64,000 nucleotides of DNA from Scybalomonas sp905214925 (GCA_905214925.1 CAJMOB010000013.1:1-64000), one strand, 5' to 3'. Counted from the stretch's first letter, positions 1 to 9,508 are shown. Numbers and translations are program-made. The notes: generated from the sequence alone by a model not told the origin.

Positions 1-1293
1 AATTTATTTCCTTATTCTGAAGTTCCAAAGATCGCATTTAATGATCGAATTGTACCACATAATATGCCAAAAGATATCTGGATTACAGATACAACGTTTC
101 GAGATGGGCAGCAGTCAAGAGCTCCTTATTCCACGGAACAAATTGTACATATTTATGATGCTTTCCATCGGTTAGGTGGGGAAAAAGGGATTATTCGCCA
201 GTGTGAATTTTTCTTATATAGTAAAAAAGATAGAGATGCGGTTTATCAGTGTATGGAACGCGGTTATAAGTTTCCAGAAATCACTAGTTGGATTCGTGCT
301 AGCAAAAAGGACTTTCAATTAGTAAAAGAAATAGGATTAAAAGAGACAGGAATTTTGGTGAGTTGCTCGGATTACCATATTTTCTATAAATTAAAAATGA
401 CACGGAAACAGGCGATGGAACATTATTTAAGTGTTGTAAGAGAGTGTTTAGAAACAGGAGTAGCTCCAAGATGTCATTTAGAAGATATTACAAGGGCAGA
501 TATTTATGGATTTGTAATTCCGTTTTGTTTAGAATTGCAAAAGCTTGGAGAAGAGTATGGGATTCCTGTAAAGATTCGAGCCTGTGATACGATGGGGTAT
601 GGTGTGAATTTCCCTGGAAGTGTAATTCCAAGATCGGTACAAGGAATTATTTATGGATTACAAAAACATGCTGGAGTGCCTTCTCATTTATTAGAATGGC
701 ATGGACATAACGATTTTTATAAAGCGGTTACCAACTCAACAACGGCTTGGATTTATGGTGCAAGTGCAGTAAACTGTTCTTTATTTGGAATTGGTGAGAG
801 AACAGGAAATACTCCTCTTGAGGCTATGGTATTTGAATATGCGCAGTTAAAAGGTAGTTTAGACGGCATGGATACAACGGTGATTACAGAATTAGCGGAG
901 TATTTTGAGAAAGAAATCGGACATCATATTCCAGCCAATACACCATTTGTAGGAAAAAATTTCAATGTGACAAGGGCGGGAATCCATGCAGATGGTTTAT
1001 TAAAAAATGAAGAGATTTACAATATTTTTGATACGGAGAAATTATTAAACCGTCCAGTGCTTGTAGCGGTATCCAATACTTCTGGATTGGCTGGAATTGC
1101 TCATTGGATCAATACCTATTTTCAGAGAAAAGGGGATAGGGCATTGGATAAAAACCATATTTTAGTGGAAAAAGTAAAAGAGTGGGTTGATGCGGAATAT
1201 GAAAAAGGCCGCGTAACAATGATTACCGATGAAGAATTATTAAAAATAATTGAGGAATGTTCAAAAGAATTTGGGATTTCTCTAGTAGAATAG
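1..1293 (+). CDS. DRE-TIM condensing enzyme (isopropylmalate/homocitrate/Re-citrate synthase-like), 5' partial
   Basis: The frame is open to the left edge of the window, so the true start lies upstream; the ATG at 64 is internal. The family condenses acetyl-CoA with a 2-oxo acid by a Claisen reaction. The visible protein has the DTTFRDGQQSR opening motif of the TIM barrel and the metal-binding HGHND motif, and it lacks the C-terminal allosteric domain of classical LeuA. Substrate cannot be decided from sequence: isopropylmalate, homocitrate and Re-citrate synthases share this fold, and in anaerobes such genes are often labelled isopropylmalate synthase although some are Re-citrate synthases. 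The gene ends just before a strong bidirectional terminator shared with the convergent ABC-F gene. Confidence 0.85.
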   Translation, partial: NLFPYSEVPKIAFNDRIVPHNMPKDIWITDTTFRDGQQSRAPYSTEQIVHIYDAFHRLGGEKGIIRQCEFFLYSKKDRDAVYQCMERGYKFPEITSWIRASKKDFQLVKEIGLKETGILVSCSDYHIFYKLKMTRKQAMEHYLSVVRECLETGVAPRCHLEDITRADIYGFVIPFCLELQKLGEEYGIPVKIRACDTMGYGVNFPGSVIPRSVQGIIYGLQKHAGVPSHLLEWHGHNDFYKAVTNSTTAWIYGASAVNCSLFGIGERTGNTPLEAMVFEYAQLKGSLDGMDTTVITELAEYFEKEIGHHIPANTPFVGKNFNVTRAGIHADGLLKNEEIYNIFDTEKLLNRPVLVAVSNTSGLAGIAHWINTYFQRKGDRALDKNHILVEKVKEWVDAEYEKGRVTMITDEELLKIIEECSKEFGISLVE

Positions 1294-1430
1294 AATCTTT
1301 CCATCGTTTGCCCTTATTTGCCACTTGTTTCCTCTTATCCTAATAACATATATTTCTCTTAATATAAAAGTTCTGATTTTATATTGGGGTTGTGGAGGTA
1401 AGGGCAAAGGAAAACTAAAACTCAAAAAAA

Positions 1431-1477
1431 GATACGCACTTTATCAAAAAATAATTGATAAAGTGCGTATCTTTTTT
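1431..1477. terminator. Bidirectional intrinsic terminator
   Basis: A perfect 17-bp stem (1431-1447 with 1455-1471) has a 7-nt loop, a T-run on the plus strand and an A-run on its left side. It separates the condensing enzyme from the convergent ABC-F gene and can serve both. Confidence 0.92.
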
Positions 1478-1489
1478 GTATGGAAGTTT

Positions 1490-3421
1490 TTACATGATGG
1501 TTTCAGCCAATGTCTCCCATTCTTCATAAAGAGCTTCTAGTTTCCCATCGAGAGTTTCTTTTTCTTTATTTAATTCCAAAAGTTTTTCAATATCGGTTGC
1601 TACTTCTGGTTTTGCCATTTCTTCTTCTAACTCTTGAATTCGTTCTTCTGTTATATGAATATTTTCTTCACATTTTTTCAATGCGTTAGCCTGTTTTCTA
1701 GCTTTTGCCTGTTCTTCTTTATTTTTCTTCCAGTCTTGCTTTGAAGAGGAATTGGAAGATGAGGAAGCATCTTGGTCTTTTTCTTCCGAAAGAGTAGTGA
1801 GACGAGCGATTCGTTTGGCCTTTTCATTTAAGTAGTAGTCGTAATTACCTGCATAGTTGATAATTTCTTTATTTTCTAATTCAATGACACGAGTAGCTGT
1901 CTTATTGACAAAATAACGGTCATGAGACACATAAAGAACCGTTCCTGTATAATCGTTTAAAGCACTTTCTAAGATTTCTTTAGAATTAATGTCTAAATGG
2001 TTTGTAGGTTCATCAAGAATTAAAAAATTGGCAGAAGAAAGCATAAGTTTTGCTAAAGAAACACGTCCTCGTTCTCCTCCGCTTAAATCTCCGATTCGCT
2101 TAAACACATCATCTCCTGTGAATAAAAATGCAGCTAAAACATTGCGGATTCTTGTTTGTGTTAAATTTGGATAAGTATCAGAAATTTCATCAAAAATTGT
2201 TTTGCTTGTATTTAGTACCTGATGTTCCTGATCATAGTATCCGATTTGGACTTTTGCACCTAGAACAATTTTTCCAGCGTCTTGTCTGACTAATTTATTT
2301 AATATTTTCAAAATCGTTGTTTTTCCTGTACCATTGTTTCCAAGAAGAGCAACTTTTTCGCCGCGGAAAACAGAAAAATTCAAATCAGAAAATAGGTTGT
2401 GATCGCCAAAAGACTTGGCAAGTCCAGTGACCGTTAAAACATCATTTCCGCTAATAACCGAAGGCTCTAATTGAATACGCATATCTGCATTAATTTCTTC
2501 TGGCCGTTCTAATACTTCCATTTTATTTAAAAGTTTTTCACGGCTTTCGGCGCGCTTAATGGATTTTTCACGATTAAAAGAACGAAGTTTTGCAATGACT
2601 TCTTCTTGATGCTTAATTTCTTTTTGTTGATTTAAATAATGTTTTAGTTGGCTTTCACGGATAGCAGTTCTTTTCTTTGCAAACTCGGAATAGTTACCAA
2701 GATACATTTGGCTACGTCCGCCGTAGAGTTCAATAACTTTTGTAACGACTTTATCAAGAAAATAACGGTCATGGGATACGATTAAAACAGCCCCAGGATA
2801 ATTCATAAGAAATGTTTCAAGCCAAGCAATAGAATCCATATCTAAATGGTTCGTAGGCTCATCGAGCAAGATAATGTCTGGTTTTGATAGGAGAAGGCGT
2901 CCAAGAGCTACACGAGTTTTTTGTCCACCAGATAATGATTCAATTGGTTTGAAAAAATTATCTTCTGAAAAACCAAGTCCTTTTAAAACGCCAGTAATTT
3001 CACTTTTATAGGCATAGCCATTTGCTTGTTCAAATTCATGAGTAAGGCGTGTATAGGTTTCTAACATAGTGTTTAGTTCTTCTTCGGAAGAGGTATGTTT
3101 CATATCCTGTTCTAGCTGGCGAATCTTTTTATCTGTTTCGATAATATCCTTTTTGACTTCTAGCATTTCATCAAAAATAGTATTTTTAGAAGAGCGTTCT
3201 GGTTGCTGAGAAAGGTAACCTACCGTACGATTTTTCGCAAAGGTAACTTGTCCGTCATCTGCAGACATTTCGCCCATAATAATTTTTAATAAAGTGGATT
3301 TTCCAGCTCCATTGATTCCAACAATAGCAGCTTTTTCACGATCTTCTATATGAAATGATACTTGTTTTAAAATTTCTTCTGTTCCAAAGGATTTGGAAAC
3401 ATTTTGACATGCTAATACCAT
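1490..3421 (-). CDS. ABC-F family ATPase (YdiF/Uup-like)
   Basis: This 643-residue cytosolic protein has two ABC cassettes in tandem and no membrane segments, as in the ABC-F translation-factor family, which acts at the ribosomal E site and includes antibiotic-protection proteins. The first Walker A (GINGAGKS, about residue 35) and second Walker A (GNNGTGKT) are intact, as are two LSGGQ/LSGGE signatures and two LDEPTNHLD Walker B boxes. A charged linker joins the cassettes, and a Ser/Lys/Glu-rich coiled-coil tail of about 100 residues follows the second. The frame extends 32 codons upstream, but the ATG at 3421 has AAAGGA at good distance and begins at the family's usual N-terminus. Housekeeping versus resistance role cannot be told. 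Confidence 0.93.
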   Translation of the reverse strand: MVLACQNVSKSFGTEEILKQVSFHIEDREKAAIVGINGAGKSTLLKIIMGEMSADDGQVTFAKNRTVGYLSQQPERSSKNTIFDEMLEVKKDIIETDKKIRQLEQDMKHTSSEEELNTMLETYTRLTHEFEQANGYAYKSEITGVLKGLGFSEDNFFKPIESLSGGQKTRVALGRLLLSKPDIILLDEPTNHLDMDSIAWLETFLMNYPGAVLIVSHDRYFLDKVVTKVIELYGGRSQMYLGNYSEFAKKRTAIRESQLKHYLNQQKEIKHQEEVIAKLRSFNREKSIKRAESREKLLNKMEVLERPEEINADMRIQLEPSVISGNDVLTVTGLAKSFGDHNLFSDLNFSVFRGEKVALLGNNGTGKTTILKILNKLVRQDAGKIVLGAKVQIGYYDQEHQVLNTSKTIFDEISDTYPNLTQTRIRNVLAAFLFTGDDVFKRIGDLSGGERGRVSLAKLMLSSANFLILDEPTNHLDINSKEILESALNDYTGTVLYVSHDRYFVNKTATRVIELENKEIINYAGNYDYYLNEKAKRIARLTTLSEEKDQDASSSSNSSSKQDWKKNKEEQAKARKQANALKKCEENIHITEERIQELEEEMAKPEVATDIEKLLELNKEKETLDGKLEALYEEWETLAETIM

Positions 3422-3499
3422 AATAAAAATCCTTTCTATGTTAAATGGTTCAATATTGTGTTCATTATAGCATACCACTATAAAATAAGTAAACAAAGT

Positions 3500-3529
3500 T
3501 TGACAGAAAATATACAATTAGTATATAAT
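3500..3529 (+). promoter_or_regulatory. Sigma-A type promoter for rex operon
   Basis: TTGACA at 3500-3505 and TATAAT at 3524-3529 are separated by 18 nt. The promoter lies about 55 nt before the rex start and directs the rex-acpS-nnr-alr run. Confidence 0.8.
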
Positions 3530-3583
3530 ATAAGGAAGTCGGGGTTACGATAATAGGTAAGACCATCAGGAGGTACAAAACAT

Positions 3584-4216
3584 ATGAATGCAAAAGAAAT
3601 TTCACCTGCGGTTATTAAGAGATTACCGCGGTATTATCGATATTTAGGAGAATTATTAGAAAATGAGGTCGTTCGTATCTCTTCGAAAGAATTAAGTGAG
3701 AGGATGAAAGTAACTGCCTCACAAATTCGTCAAGATTTAAACAATTTTGGAGGGTTTGGACAACAAGGATATGGATATAATGTACAATATTTGTATACGG
3801 AAATTGGAAAAATTTTAGGAGTGAATCAGACAAATAATATTATTATTATTGGTGCTGGTAATTTAGGACAAGCTCTTGCTAATTATCAAGATTTTGAAAA
3901 ACGTGGTTTTTCTATTAAAGCAATTTTTGATGTGAATCCAAGATTAATCGGATTAACGGTTCGCGGTGTAGAAATTATGGATATTGAAAAAATTGGTGAG
4001 TTTGTTAAAAATAATGATGTGCGAATTGCAGCGTTGACATTGCCAAAACAAAAGGCACAAAAAGCAGCACAGGAGTTAGTGAATCTTGGAATTAAAGCTT
4101 TTTGGAATTTTGCTTCTGTCGATTTACATTTGCCAGAGGATATTGTAGTAGAAAACGTACATTTATCAGAAAGTCTTATGACGCTTTCTTATCGAATTAA
4201 TAGTATGAATCAATAG
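3584..4216 (+). CDS. rex: Redox-sensing transcriptional repressor Rex
   Basis: Rex binds DNA when NAD+ is bound and releases it when NADH rises, controlling fermentation and NADH-reoxidising genes. The 210-residue length is typical. Residues about 1-80 form a winged helix; a Rossmann domain follows with the glycine motif IIIGAGNLGQAL at about residues 87-98. The C-terminal helix expected for domain swapping (SESLMTLSYRI) is present. An AGGAGGT site at 3568-3574 sets the start. The next gene, acpS, begins 8 nt after its stop, and AcpS's ribosome site overlaps the rex stop, so the two are co-transcribed. Confidence 0.95.
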   Translation: MNAKEISPAVIKRLPRYYRYLGELLENEVVRISSKELSERMKVTASQIRQDLNNFGGFGQQGYGYNVQYLYTEIGKILGVNQTNNIIIIGAGNLGQALANYQDFEKRGFSIKAIFDVNPRLIGLTVRGVEIMDIEKIGEFVKNNDVRIAALTLPKQKAQKAAQELVNLGIKAFWNFASVDLHLPEDIVVENVHLSESLMTLSYRINSMNQ

Positions 4217-4224
4217 GAGTCGAC

Positions 4225-4593
4225 ATGATTGTTGGAATCGGAACTGATATGATTGAAGTGGCGCGAATAAAAAAAGCGTGTTTAAAAGAGCGATTTATAG
4301 AACGGATTTATACAGAAAGAGAAAGACAGTTTTGCAAGCAGTATCCAGAAAAAGCGGCAGGCAATTTTGCTGTAAAAGAAGCCGTGGTAAAAGTATTTCA
4401 AACAGGATTTTCTGGAATTGAGCCAAAGGAGATTGAGGTACTTAGACGACAAAATGGAAGCCCCTATATCAATCTCTATGGAAAAGCAAAAGCAAAACAA
4501 GAAGAACTTAGAATTCGACAATGGCATATTTCGATTACAAATGTAAAGGAGTATGCAATGGCGTTTGTAATAGGGGAAGGTGAAGAAAGATGA
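4225..4593 (+). CDS. acpS: Holo-[acyl-carrier-protein] synthase
   Basis: AcpS transfers 4'-phosphopantetheine from CoA to a serine of acyl carrier protein. The 122-residue length is normal. The N-terminal GIGTDMIEV motif carries the metal-binding Asp8, and the downstream NFAVKEAVVK motif carries the conserved Glu and Lys of the CoA site. It is translationally coupled to both neighbours: its Shine-Dalgarno overlaps the rex stop, and its last 4 bases (ATGA) contain the start of the NAD(P)HX repair gene. The acpS-nnr-alr order is a common Firmicute arrangement. Confidence 0.95.
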   Translation: MIVGIGTDMIEVARIKKACLKERFIERIYTERERQFCKQYPEKAAGNFAVKEAVVKVFQTGFSGIEPKEIEVLRRQNGSPYINLYGKAKAKQEELRIRQWHISITNVKEYAMAFVIGEGEER

Positions 4594-6080
4594 AATATGC
4601 AATAAGCGGTGCTAAGATGCAAAAAGTGGATCAGCAATTCATCAAACATATTGGAATACCGAGTTTAGTATTGATGGAAAGGGCCGCCTTGGGAGTGACA
4701 AGGCGGCTTTTTGAGCATTATTGTTTAGAACGATGCTTAATCGTTGTTGGCAGTGGAAATAATGGCGCAGATGGCCTTGCCATTGCACGACAGTTGATGG
4801 AACAAGGAATTGTTCCAGAGATCTATTGCTGTGGTACGTTAGAAAAAGCCACTGAGGAATTTAAAATTCAGTATAGAATCTTGAAAAACTTAGGGGCAAA
4901 TTTTATGGAACATCTGGAAAAGAAGCCGTATACGCTTGTTGTTGATGCTATTTTCGGTGTTGGATTGAAAAGAGAAATTACAGGACACTATAAAGAAGTC
5001 ATTTGTTTTTTAAATGCGCTTTCTTGTCCTAAAGTTTCTGTGGATTTACCTTCGGGAGTGGAGGCAACGACGGGAAACATATTTGGATGTGCAATAAAAG
5101 CACATCGGACGATAACATTTGGATTTTATAAGCAAGGACTTCTCTTTTATCCAGCAGCAGAATATGCAGGAATTGTAGAACTAGAAGAAGCAGGATTTCA
5201 TGCTTCTTTCTTGTCCTCTGTAGAAGAAGAGGCTTATGTATATGAAAGAGAAGATGTAGAACGGTTATTGCCAATTAGAAAGCCTTGGGGCAATAAAGGG
5301 ACTTATGGAAAGCTCCTTATCGTTGCAGGCGGTGATACGATGGCAGGTGCTGCTTACTTATCGGCATATGCTGCTTATCAGGCAGGATGTGGTATGGTAA
5401 AAGTCTGTACGGGAGAACGAAATAGACAGATTTTATTAACAAAGTTACCAGAACTCTTATTGAGTTCTTTTGAGACAAAAGAAGAGGCGATTGCTCGTGT
5501 AAGAGAAGGACTTAGTTGGGCTGATGTTGTTGTTTTTGGTTCTGGTATGGGCAGGAATGAAATAACTCTTTCTCTATTGCGACTGCTGTTAGAAGAAAGC
5601 AAATGTCCCCTTGTTTTCGATGCAGATGGTATTACAATGTTAGAAAATGAAAAGTGGCGGTTAAAAGAGGCAAAATGTGATATTATTATAACACCACATT
5701 TAAAAGAGTTTTCCGTTCTTTCTTCTATTCCCATGGATAAAATAAAAGAAAATCTTGTGAAAACAGCCAGAGATTTTTGTGAAGAATACCCTATTATTTG
5801 TGTCTTGAAAGATGCGAGAACGGTTGTAACAAAACAAGCGGAAAGTGCATATATTAATAGAAGCGGAAATAGCGGAATGGCAACAGCGGGTTCAGGAGAT
5901 GTATTAGGTGGCATCATTGGAAGTTTGTTGGCACAAGGAATGGAACCAATGAAGGCAGCTACGTTAGGTGTATATGTTCATGGGCTTGCAGGGGATGTGG
6001 CAAAAGAGCGACTGGGAGAGTATAGTATGACAGCAGGAAACATTGCAGAACATCTGCATGATGTTTTAGGAGGAAAATAA
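4590..6080 (+). CDS. nnr: Bifunctional NAD(P)HX epimerase / ADP-dependent dehydratase
   Basis: The protein repairs hydrated NADH and NADPH: the N-terminal YjeF_N domain epimerises NAD(P)HX and the C-terminal ribokinase-like domain dehydrates the S form using ADP. At 496 residues it matches the fused bacterial form. The N-domain nucleotide loop GSGNNGADG is at about residues 54-62, with Ala where many relatives have Gly. The C-domain anion-hole motif GSGDVLGG begins at residue 434. It overlaps acpS by 4 bp and is followed after 3 bp by alr, so it lies in the middle of the rex operon. Confidence 0.94.
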   Translation: MKYAISGAKMQKVDQQFIKHIGIPSLVLMERAALGVTRRLFEHYCLERCLIVVGSGNNGADGLAIARQLMEQGIVPEIYCCGTLEKATEEFKIQYRILKNLGANFMEHLEKKPYTLVVDAIFGVGLKREITGHYKEVICFLNALSCPKVSVDLPSGVEATTGNIFGCAIKAHRTITFGFYKQGLLFYPAAEYAGIVELEEAGFHASFLSSVEEEAYVYEREDVERLLPIRKPWGNKGTYGKLLIVAGGDTMAGAAYLSAYAAYQAGCGMVKVCTGERNRQILLTKLPELLLSSFETKEEAIARVREGLSWADVVVFGSGMGRNEITLSLLRLLLEESKCPLVFDADGITMLENEKWRLKEAKCDIIITPHLKEFSVLSSIPMDKIKENLVKTARDFCEEYPIICVLKDARTVVTKQAESAYINRSGNSGMATAGSGDVLGGIIGSLLAQGMEPMKAATLGVYVHGLAGDVAKERLGEYSMTAGNIAEHLHDVLGGK

Positions 6081-6083
6081 GAG

Positions 6084-7247
6084 ATGAACCATTACATGAG
6101 AGTATATGCTGAAATTAATTTAGATGCGATTAAACATAATATTGCAGAAATTCGAAAAAAAGTTGGTGACGCGACTAAAATTATGTTGGTGATTAAAGCC
6201 GATGGATATGGTCATGGCTCTGTGGCAGTAGCACAGGCGATGCAAGAACAAGTGGAAGCCTTTTGTGTTGCAACCATCGAAGAAGGAATTTTGCTTAGAA
6301 AACGAGGAATTACAAAAAGTATTTTAATTTTAGGTTATACAGCAAAAGAGCAATATCCACAGCTGATGCAATATAATCTATCACAAACAATATTTGAATA
6401 TGAGATGGCTGAGGCGATTTCAAGAATTGCTGTAGCTATGAACAAAGAGGCTTTAATTCATATTGCGGTAGAAACAGGAATGAATCGGATTGGATTTTAT
6501 GATGATGAACAAAGTGTTGCCATTATAAAAGAGATTCAAAAACTTCCAATGGTACAGATGGAAGGAATTTTTACCCATTTTGCTTGTGCGGATGAAAAAG
6601 ATAAGACTTCAGCCTGTCATCAAATGAAACGCTATGAAGCCTTTGTATCTCGTTTAGAGGAAGAAGGGATTTTCATTCCAATTAAACATGTGGCAAATAG
6701 TGCAGCTATTATCGATTTGGATATGGCAAAAATGAATATGGTGCGTTCTGGTATTATTACATATGGACTTTACCCTTCAGATGAAGTGAAAAAAGAAGTA
6801 TTAAAATTAAAGCCTGCTATGGAATTAAAAAGTCATGTTGTGTATGTAAAAACGGTAGGAGCAGGAGAAGGGGTTAGTTATGGTTCTACCTATGTAACAG
6901 AAAAAGAAACGAAAATTGCTACCATTTCCATTGGATATGCCGATGGATATCCAAGAGCGTTATCATCAAAAGGGAGAGTTTTAATCCGTGGTCAATATGC
7001 ACCAATTATTGGGAGAGTTTGTATGGATCAGATGATGGTGGATGTTACACAGATCGATGGTGTACAAGGAGGAGATATTGTAACTTTAGTTGGAAAAGAT
7101 GGAGAAAATGCTATTACAGCGGAAGAAATTGCAAGCTATATGAATACAATTAATTATGAGTTTATTTGTGGGCTAGGAAGAAGGGTTCCAAGAGTCTATT
7201 TAGAAGATGGAGAAGTGATAAAAGTCGCCGATTATTTAACAGATTAA
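6084..7247 (+). CDS. alr: Alanine racemase
   Basis: Alr is a PLP enzyme that interconverts L- and D-alanine to supply D-alanine for peptidoglycan. The 387-residue protein begins with the expected AEINLDAIKHN block, followed by the PLP lysine in KADGYGHG (Lys38). The second catalytic base, the tyrosine of the GVSYGSTY block, is present in the C-terminal beta domain, as is the conserved IGYADGYPR segment. The AGGAGG at 6068-6073 fits the ATG at 6084 better than the in-frame ATG four codons later. It is the fourth gene of the rex operon and is followed by a MazF-type gene. Confidence 0.95.
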   Translation: MNHYMRVYAEINLDAIKHNIAEIRKKVGDATKIMLVIKADGYGHGSVAVAQAMQEQVEAFCVATIEEGILLRKRGITKSILILGYTAKEQYPQLMQYNLSQTIFEYEMAEAISRIAVAMNKEALIHIAVETGMNRIGFYDDEQSVAIIKEIQKLPMVQMEGIFTHFACADEKDKTSACHQMKRYEAFVSRLEEEGIFIPIKHVANSAAIIDLDMAKMNMVRSGIITYGLYPSDEVKKEVLKLKPAMELKSHVVYVKTVGAGEGVSYGSTYVTEKETKIATISIGYADGYPRALSSKGRVLIRGQYAPIIGRVCMDQMMVDVTQIDGVQGGDIVTLVGKDGENAITAEEIASYMNTINYEFICGLGRRVPRVYLEDGEVIKVADYLTD

Positions 7248-7328
7248 AAAAAGAAGTATACTCCAGAATATATGGGCAATAATAGAGAAAATGGCAAATA
7301 GAAAAATATATGATGGAGTGTGATAAAA

Positions 7329-7676
7329 TTGATTATAAAAAGAGGCGATATTTATTATGCAGATTTAAGACCAGTAGTAGGTTCCGAACAAGGTGGAGTA
7401 AGGCCCGTTTTGATTATTCAAAATGATGCAGGAAATAAACATAGTCCCACGGTAATCTGTGCTGCAATTACAAGCAAAATGAATAAGGCAAAACTGCCAA
7501 CTCATGTGGAACTAGACAGTAAAAAATATCAAATTATGAAAGATTCGGTTATTTTATTAGAGCAAATTCGAACGATCGATAAGACACGTTTAAAAGAAAA
7601 GGTATGTCATCTAGATCATGAAATATTAGTTCAAGTAGATAAGGCGTTGAAAGTTAGTTTAGAACTTCTTACATAG
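7329..7676 (+). CDS. MazF/NdoA-type endoribonuclease (PemK family), no antitoxin gene visible
   Basis: The 115-residue protein has the MazF/PemK fold markers RGDIYYADL, GSEQGGVRPV and the C-terminal block with IRTIDKTRL. MazF enzymes cut single-stranded mRNA at short motifs. Start choice: a GTG at 7320 overlaps the ribosome site, whereas GGAG at 7315-7318 is correctly placed for the TTG at 7329. In Bacillus, alr is followed by the antitoxin gene ndoAI and then ndoA; here only 81 nt separate alr from mazF, too little for an antitoxin. Any partner must therefore be elsewhere or absent. Confidence 0.9.
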   Translation: MIIKRGDIYYADLRPVVGSEQGGVRPVLIIQNDAGNKHSPTVICAAITSKMNKAKLPTHVELDSKKYQIMKDSVILLEQIRTIDKTRLKEKVCHLDHEILVQVDKALKVSLELLT

Positions 7677-7686
7677 GGAACAGATA

Positions 7687-7715
7687 TTGACTAATTTTGG
7701 TAAGGATGATATGAT
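7687..7715 (+). promoter_or_regulatory. Promoter for the CBS-domain gene
   Basis: TTGACT at 7687-7692 and TATGAT at 7710-7715 are 17 nt apart, 33 nt before the next start. This suggests separate transcription from the rex-mazF run. Confidence 0.6.
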
Positions 7716-7747
7716 CTGCTACAATAAGGTAAAAAGGAGAAAGCGAT

Positions 7748-8590
7748 ATGGAAGATGCGGGAAATTCGTTCAGAGATCTATTTTCGAAAATATTTCGTAA
7801 GAAAAATATAGAAGAAGAAAATGAATTTGAAGAAGAATTGATTGATATGATTCAAGAAGGCCATGAACAAGGAGCCATTCAATCAGACGAAGCAGAGATG
7901 ATTTCTAATATTTTTGAGTTTGGGGATAAAGAAGCTAGAGATGTAATGACCATTCGTAAAAAGATCAAAGCGATTGAAAATAAAACTCCTTTAAAAGAGG
8001 CAATTGATTTTATGCTTCAAGAAGGATATTCTAGATATCCCCTTTATGAAGAGGATATTGATAACATTATTGGAGTTCTTCATTTGAAAGATGCAATGAA
8101 AGCCTATATGGCAGAAGTGAAAATTCAGGAATTGAAAGAGATAGCGAGAGAACCCTATTTTGTTCATGAAACACAAAATATTAACCATTTGTTTAAAGAA
8201 ATGCAGACGCAAAAAATACATATGGCAATTGTTTTAGACGAGTATGGACAAACAGAAGGCATTATCGCTATGGAAGACATTCTAGAAGTTATCGTAGGGA
8301 ACATTTGGGATGAGTATGACGAAGAAGAACAAGAGATTACGAAAATTGGGGAAAATAGCTATCGAGTTGTTGGTTGGGTTCGACTAGATGAATTAGAAGA
8401 TTTGTTGGATATTGAGTTTCCAGAGGGAGATATTGAAACATTAAATGGATTTTTACTATATAAATTGGGACATCTCCCAGCGGAAAATGAGAAAATAGAG
8501 ATTGAATATGAAGGCTATGTCTTCTGTCCAGAAATGATGGATAATAAGATGATCAAACAAGTAAAGGTTACGAAAAAGCTTGATTCATAG
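7748..8590 (+). CDS. CBS-domain / CorC-HlyC domain protein (soluble)
   Basis: The 280-residue protein starts with an acidic region, then a CBS pair (from about residue 60, starting at ARDVMTIRKKIKAI) and a C-terminal CorC/HlyC domain containing the conserved G(W)VRLDEL and TLNGFLLYKLGHLP segments. It has no N-terminal DUF21 membrane region, so it resembles CorC, implicated in Mg2+/Co2+ efflux in enterobacteria, more than the membrane hemolysin-C type proteins. CBS pairs usually bind adenosine nucleotides. The physiological role here is not shown by context. Confidence 0.85.
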   Translation: MEDAGNSFRDLFSKIFRKKNIEEENEFEEELIDMIQEGHEQGAIQSDEAEMISNIFEFGDKEARDVMTIRKKIKAIENKTPLKEAIDFMLQEGYSRYPLYEEDIDNIIGVLHLKDAMKAYMAEVKIQELKEIAREPYFVHETQNINHLFKEMQTQKIHMAIVLDEYGQTEGIIAMEDILEVIVGNIWDEYDEEEQEITKIGENSYRVVGWVRLDELEDLLDIEFPEGDIETLNGFLLYKLGHLPAENEKIEIEYEGYVFCPEMMDNKMIKQVKVTKKLDS

Positions 8591-8738
8591 AATAAATAGT
8601 GGTATCATTTAAAGGCGTGTCTATCAAAAATTTGGACAGTGCGTTTCTATTATCCTATTTGAAAATATGAGATAGAAAGATAGATAAAATTGTTATGACA
8701 GCTTGGCTGCCGAAATAGAAAGAAAAGGAGATTATATT

Positions 8739-9467
8739 ATGTCAGGACATTCTAAGTTTGCGAATATTAAGCATAAAAAAGAAAAAGCGGATGCAGCAAA
8801 AGGTAAGATTTTTACAAAAATTGGTAGAGAAATTGCCGTTGCAGTAAAAGAAGGCGGTCCAGATCCTGCAAATAATAAAAAATTAAGTGATATTATTGCG
8901 AAAGCAAAATCAAATAATATGCCAAACGATACAATCGAAAGAAGTATTAAAAAGGCAGCAGGGGATACAAACGCTGCAAATTACGAATCTGTTACATATG
9001 AAGGATATGGCCCAAGTGGAATTGCCATCATTGTTGAAAGTTTAACAGATAATAAAAATAGAACTGCTGCAAATGTAAGAAATGCATTTACAAAAGGGTC
9101 AGGAAATGTTGGAACTCCAGGTTGTGTTTCTTATATGTTTGATAAAAAGGGACAAATTATCATCGATAAAGAAGAATTTGAAATGGATGCAGATGAATTG
9201 ATGATGTTAGCATTAGACGCTGGTGCAGAAGATTTTTCGGAAGAAGAAGATTGCTTTGAAATCTACACAGCTCCAGAGTCTTTTAGTGAAGTAAGAGAAG
9301 CATTAGAAGGACAAAATATTCCGATGGCATCTGCGGAAGTAACAATGATTCCACAAAATTATGTGACATTATCCGATGAAGGGGATATTAAAAATTTACA
9401 AAAAACATTGGATCTTTTAGAAGAAGATGACGATGTTCAAAATGTATACCATAACTGGGATGAATAA
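8739..9467 (+). CDS. yebC: YebC/TACO1 family translation factor or regulator
   Basis: The 242-residue protein begins with MSGHSKFANIKHKKEK, the diagnostic YebC/PmpR opening, and contains the acidic middle and the C-terminal QNYVTLSDE block. Family members have been described as DNA-binding regulators and, for TACO1 and some bacterial homologues, as factors that relieve ribosome stalling at proline stretches. The reading frame continues 12 codons upstream, but AAGGAG just before the ATG at 8739 and the family N-terminus fix the start. The gene stands alone and ends at a perfect hairpin terminator. Confidence 0.94.
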   Translation: MSGHSKFANIKHKKEKADAAKGKIFTKIGREIAVAVKEGGPDPANNKKLSDIIAKAKSNNMPNDTIERSIKKAAGDTNAANYESVTYEGYGPSGIAIIVESLTDNKNRTAANVRNAFTKGSGNVGTPGCVSYMFDKKGQIIIDKEEFEMDADELMMLALDAGAEDFSEEEDCFEIYTAPESFSEVREALEGQNIPMASAEVTMIPQNYVTLSDEGDIKNLQKTLDLLEEDDDVQNVYHNWDE

Positions 9468-9477
9468 GTAATTTCAT

Positions 9478-9508
9478 GATAAAAAGCACGCTATGCGTGC
9501 TTTTTATC
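9478..9508 (+). terminator. Intrinsic terminator after yebC
   Basis: A perfect 14-bp inverted repeat (9478-9491 with 9495-9508) with a 3-nt loop includes GCACGC/GCGTGC and a T5 tract, 10 nt after the yebC stop. Confidence 0.9.

Noticed and set aside
5378..5917. Long minus-strand open frame inside the NAD(P)HX repair gene
   Set aside because: It is antisense to a clear gene, has no ribosome site and no recognisable motif; codon structure of the real gene explains it.
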